From contig DATDQA010000022.1 of the NCBI GenBank assembly GCA_035292505.1, positions 74,824 to 138,823 of the forward strand: a stretch of DNA of 64,000 bases, written 5' to 3'. The notes under the pieces were generated by a model, which did no database searches, was not told the origin of the DNA, and saw only the letters and a program-made list of their open reading frames with translations. This document shows positions 61,747 to 64,000 of the stretch, piece by piece. The DNA comes from DATDQA01 sp035292505 (lineage in GTDB: Bacteria > Bacteroidota > Bacteroidia > Chitinophagales > Saprospiraceae). Position numbers and translations under genes: made by a program. The first letter of the stretch is position 1. Every line of letters starts with the position of its first letter.

Positions 61747-64000
61747 TTATTGAATTGAATTATTTCCCTCATTGACAACTACTCTGTAGAGCTGCATGTC
61801 GCTATTATTATTTGCAACTGCAAGTACGAAATCTGACTTTCTTTTAAGTAAAAGTACATTACGTACATCCTTACTGGCAATCACACCGGATTTTGAGGGA
61901 TGCACATAATCAAAATCAAGACCCTCTTTTGATAGTAACAGATTCCCGATACCAGCATCACTGCGTGTTGTTTCTACTTCACGATTATAATAATTGCCGG
62001 CGAGAAAGATATCAGGTTTGTGATCAGCATTAAAATCGTGCAAGACAATTCCGAACACGGGTGCGATTTGCGCTTCACTCCGGAATGGACGAAAATGAAA
62101 TTCTCCATCTACATTCTCAAAAATGCCGCTGGCAAATGTCCGGGCATTAAGCTCCTGAGAGCCCTCCATTCTCCCTTCCAGTATTTCGTTTATCGTTGCT
62201 TGCGCAAAGTCTGAGTACGAAGCAAACTTTGCTTTCACAAAGGGCATCTGCTGAGAGGAGCACTCGCGTCCGCGCACGGGATAACATTGACCATCCTGTT
62301 TGTCATAATATCCCAGATAGACATCGTTTGAGCCATTTCCATCAAAATCATTGACCAACATTTTAAAGGGCTTGTCAGATTCAGCGCTGTACTTCAGATT
62401 CTTTCCACAATTTCCAGCGATCAGGTCGAGATCGCCGTCAACATCAATGTCTACAGCAATGATGCGGTTCCACATCCCTTCCGATCTCTCCAGACCTGGC
62501 ATGCTATATTCCTCAAATTTGCCTTCTACCCATTGAAACATGCGAATGCGCATCCACTCCCCTGCTATCACAAGTTGCGATTGCGCTCCAGGTGCCTGCA
62601 ACCAGACGGCGTCGGTCACCATTCCCAACAAGCCCTCATCAGGCAAGGCGGCAGCGCCGATATCTTCATACCTGCCATTGACATTCCTCAGCAACAGGCT
62701 GCGAGGGATTTGCCCATACCGGCCCGGAATCTGGCGTGCGCCGACAAAGAGATCCATATCACCATCCTCGTTAAAATCCATTGGAACAGCCACGGATGTA
62801 CTTGCTCCAATCTGAGGTAATGCATCGCTCCTTGTATAGTTCCCTGCCCCATCGTTCAGATATAACCGATCCTGATAGAGATCTGTGTTGAGATCAAATT
62901 CATTGCCTCCGCTACATACATACAGGTCCAGATCTCTATCTTGATCAGTATCAAAGAAAGTTGCACAACCATCCTCATACACAGCATCCTGGATAAACGA
63001 CCTGGTATGGAATTTTATGAATGCACCATCTTCCCTCTGCAGATATAAGGTGCCTGGATTGCCTGCAGAACCGCCTAAATAGAGATCATCCAGAGCGTCG
63101 CCATTGACGTCTGCTTTAGCCGCGACGGGACCGAGCGTAGATAATTTGTAAGGTAAAAGTACTTCGCGCACATAGTCATCATATGCATTCTCCGGATATG
63201 AGATCGGTTCAGGATTTGTGATTTCTTCAAACACGGTTACGACCGGGTCAGGTGATTTCACTTTTTTCTGAGCATCGGTATGACGCACAACGACAGTTTG
63301 ATTGGCCGGCACATTGTGCATTGTTAAGGCATATCCATCAGGCCATTCAACCGTGACTTCCTCTACCATTTCGCAACTGCCAAGTCCGAAATGTGCCATG
63401 GGTTGTACGGAAGACATATATCCCCTGACAGGTGTAATCTCTCCAACCTGCGTCAGGTCTTCACATGACACCGTCACTTTTGCATTAATACCTTTTGTAT
63501 TTTTTCCCGGTCCTTCCACGAGTACAGTCAGGTAATTATTGATTTTCAAATCATTGATCTGGCTTGCATAGATCATGACAGGATCATTAGTATTATGGAT
63601 GATGACATCGAGATCGCCGTCATTGTCCAGATCGCCATATGCTGCACCCTGCGTCCATGTTTCATCCGAAAATCCCCACGCATCAGTGACATTGGTGAAT
63701 GTCAGATCCCGATTATTTCGATAAAAGTAATTTTTGATTTTTTTTGTCGGGGCCATTTGTGCAATTTCAAAGAGTATGGCATGCAGATCCGCTGTAGTAT
63801 CTCTACTTGCCAGCATTCGGCTACGATTAATTTCAAAATCCTTATTACGGACATCTTTCATCTGACCATTTGCCACAAACAAATCCCGCCATCCATCATG
63901 ATCTGCATCTATGAAGAATGTGGCCCAACTCCAATCTGTATGAGAAACTCCCGCGAGTTGAGCGATTTCAGAGAATGTCCCATTACCGTTATTCAGTTGT
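61747..64000 (-). CDS. FG-GAP/VCBS repeat protein with ASPIC/UnbV domain (5' end beyond window)
   Basis: 751 visible residues; the frame is open to the window edge, so the start is missing. Repeats of the FG-GAP/VCBS type recur: QLNNGNGTFSEIAQLAG with DADHDGWRDLFVANG, GDLDNDGDLDVIIHN, DTDQDRDLDLYVCSGG, DFNEDGDMDLFVGARQ and DVDGDLDLIAGNCG. An ASPIC/UnbV-type domain sits near EVTVEWPDGYALTMHNVPANQ. Such repeats form calcium-binding beta-propellers in secreted or outer-membrane proteins, often next to SusD/TonB systems. A signal peptide and any SusC/D partner would lie outside the window. The C-terminus has no clear T9SS sorting domain. Confidence 0.88.
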   Translation of the reverse strand, partial: QLNNGNGTFSEIAQLAGVSHTDWSWATFFIDADHDGWRDLFVANGQMKDVRNKDFEINRSRMLASRDTTADLHAILFEIAQMAPTKKIKNYFYRNNRDLTFTNVTDAWGFSDETWTQGAAYGDLDNDGDLDVIIHNTNDPVMIYASQINDLKINNYLTVLVEGPGKNTKGINAKVTVSCEDLTQVGEITPVRGYMSSVQPMAHFGLGSCEMVEEVTVEWPDGYALTMHNVPANQTVVVRHTDAQKKVKSPDPVVTVFEEITNPEPISYPENAYDDYVREVLLPYKLSTLGPVAAKADVNGDALDDLYLGGSAGNPGTLYLQREDGAFIKFHTRSFIQDAVYEDGCATFFDTDQDRDLDLYVCSGGNEFDLNTDLYQDRLYLNDGAGNYTRSDALPQIGASTSVAVPMDFNEDGDMDLFVGARQIPGRYGQIPRSLLLRNVNGRYEDIGAAALPDEGLLGMVTDAVWLQAPGAQSQLVIAGEWMRIRMFQWVEGKFEEYSMPGLERSEGMWNRIIAVDIDVDGDLDLIAGNCGKNLKYSAESDKPFKMLVNDFDGNGSNDVYLGYYDKQDGQCYPVRGRECSSQQMPFVKAKFASYSDFAQATINEILEGRMEGSQELNARTFASGIFENVDGEFHFRPFRSEAQIAPVFGIVLHDFNADHKPDIFLAGNYYNREVETTRSDAGIGNLLLSKEGLDFDYVHPSKSGVIASKDVRNVLLLKRKSDFVLAVANNNSDMQLYRVVVNEGNNSIQ

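Noticed and set aside
1..64000. tRNA, 5S/16S/23S rRNA genes, intact insertion sequences
   Set aside because: No cloverleaf, rRNA stretch or transposase was recognised on reading; a dedicated search was not possible.

Overview
The window reads as a chromosomal segment of a Bacteroidota bacterium, most likely of the Saprospiria type (inference). Support comes from the type IX secretion system (T9SS) genes porU, porV, gldJ and a porP/sprF homologue, from T9SS C-terminal sorting domains on cargo proteins, from TAnnTTYG promoter boxes in place of sigma-70 boxes, and from the gene order rplQ-carA-eno-ftsB-sucD.

Layout: 1-2903 is a minus-strand operon (recR, an unusual glycosyltransferase fusion, a truncated M20 amidohydrolase). 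3029-4261 is a dihydrolipoamide acetyltransferase (E2). 4351-6138 is an OmpA-like outer-membrane protein. 6350-7426 is an arginase-fold protein whose metal ligands look lost, converging on murF. 8815-16324 is the T9SS block: gldJ and porP/sprF leftwards, porU and porV rightwards. RNase P RNA follows on the minus strand, sharing a terminator with porV. 16901-20236 is a very large orphan sensor kinase. 20381-24071 is sucD, ftsB, eno, carA. 24238-42756 is one uninterrupted minus-strand ribosomal-protein cluster (str, S10, spc and alpha clusters joined, without tuf) from rpsL to rplQ, closed by a clear terminator. An acetyltransferase and a polyprenyl diphosphate synthase follow.

44507-59651 holds two T9SS-exported surface or secreted proteins (1337 and about 3472 residues). 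They share a large module made of an N-terminal cysteine-containing region, a dockerin-type repeat pair and a cohesin-like domain. The module occurs twice in the smaller protein and once at the C-terminus of the giant. Between the two genes, starting just past the giant gene's terminator, lies what looks like the 5' half of a group II intron without its reverse transcriptase. 59999-61726 is a lipoprotein amidohydrolase. The window ends inside an FG-GAP/ASPIC-type protein.

How the genes fit together: PorU, PorV, GldJ and PorP/SprF belong to the apparatus that exports, matures and anchors cargo such as the two multidomain proteins, whose sorting domains are visible. The rest is mostly core translation, wall synthesis and central metabolism. 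The most distinctive points are the triplicated dockerin/cohesin-like module, the truncated group II intron, the duplicated tail of sucD, the ligand-poor arginase homologue, and the glycosyltransferase fused to a decayed sugar-phosphate transferase.
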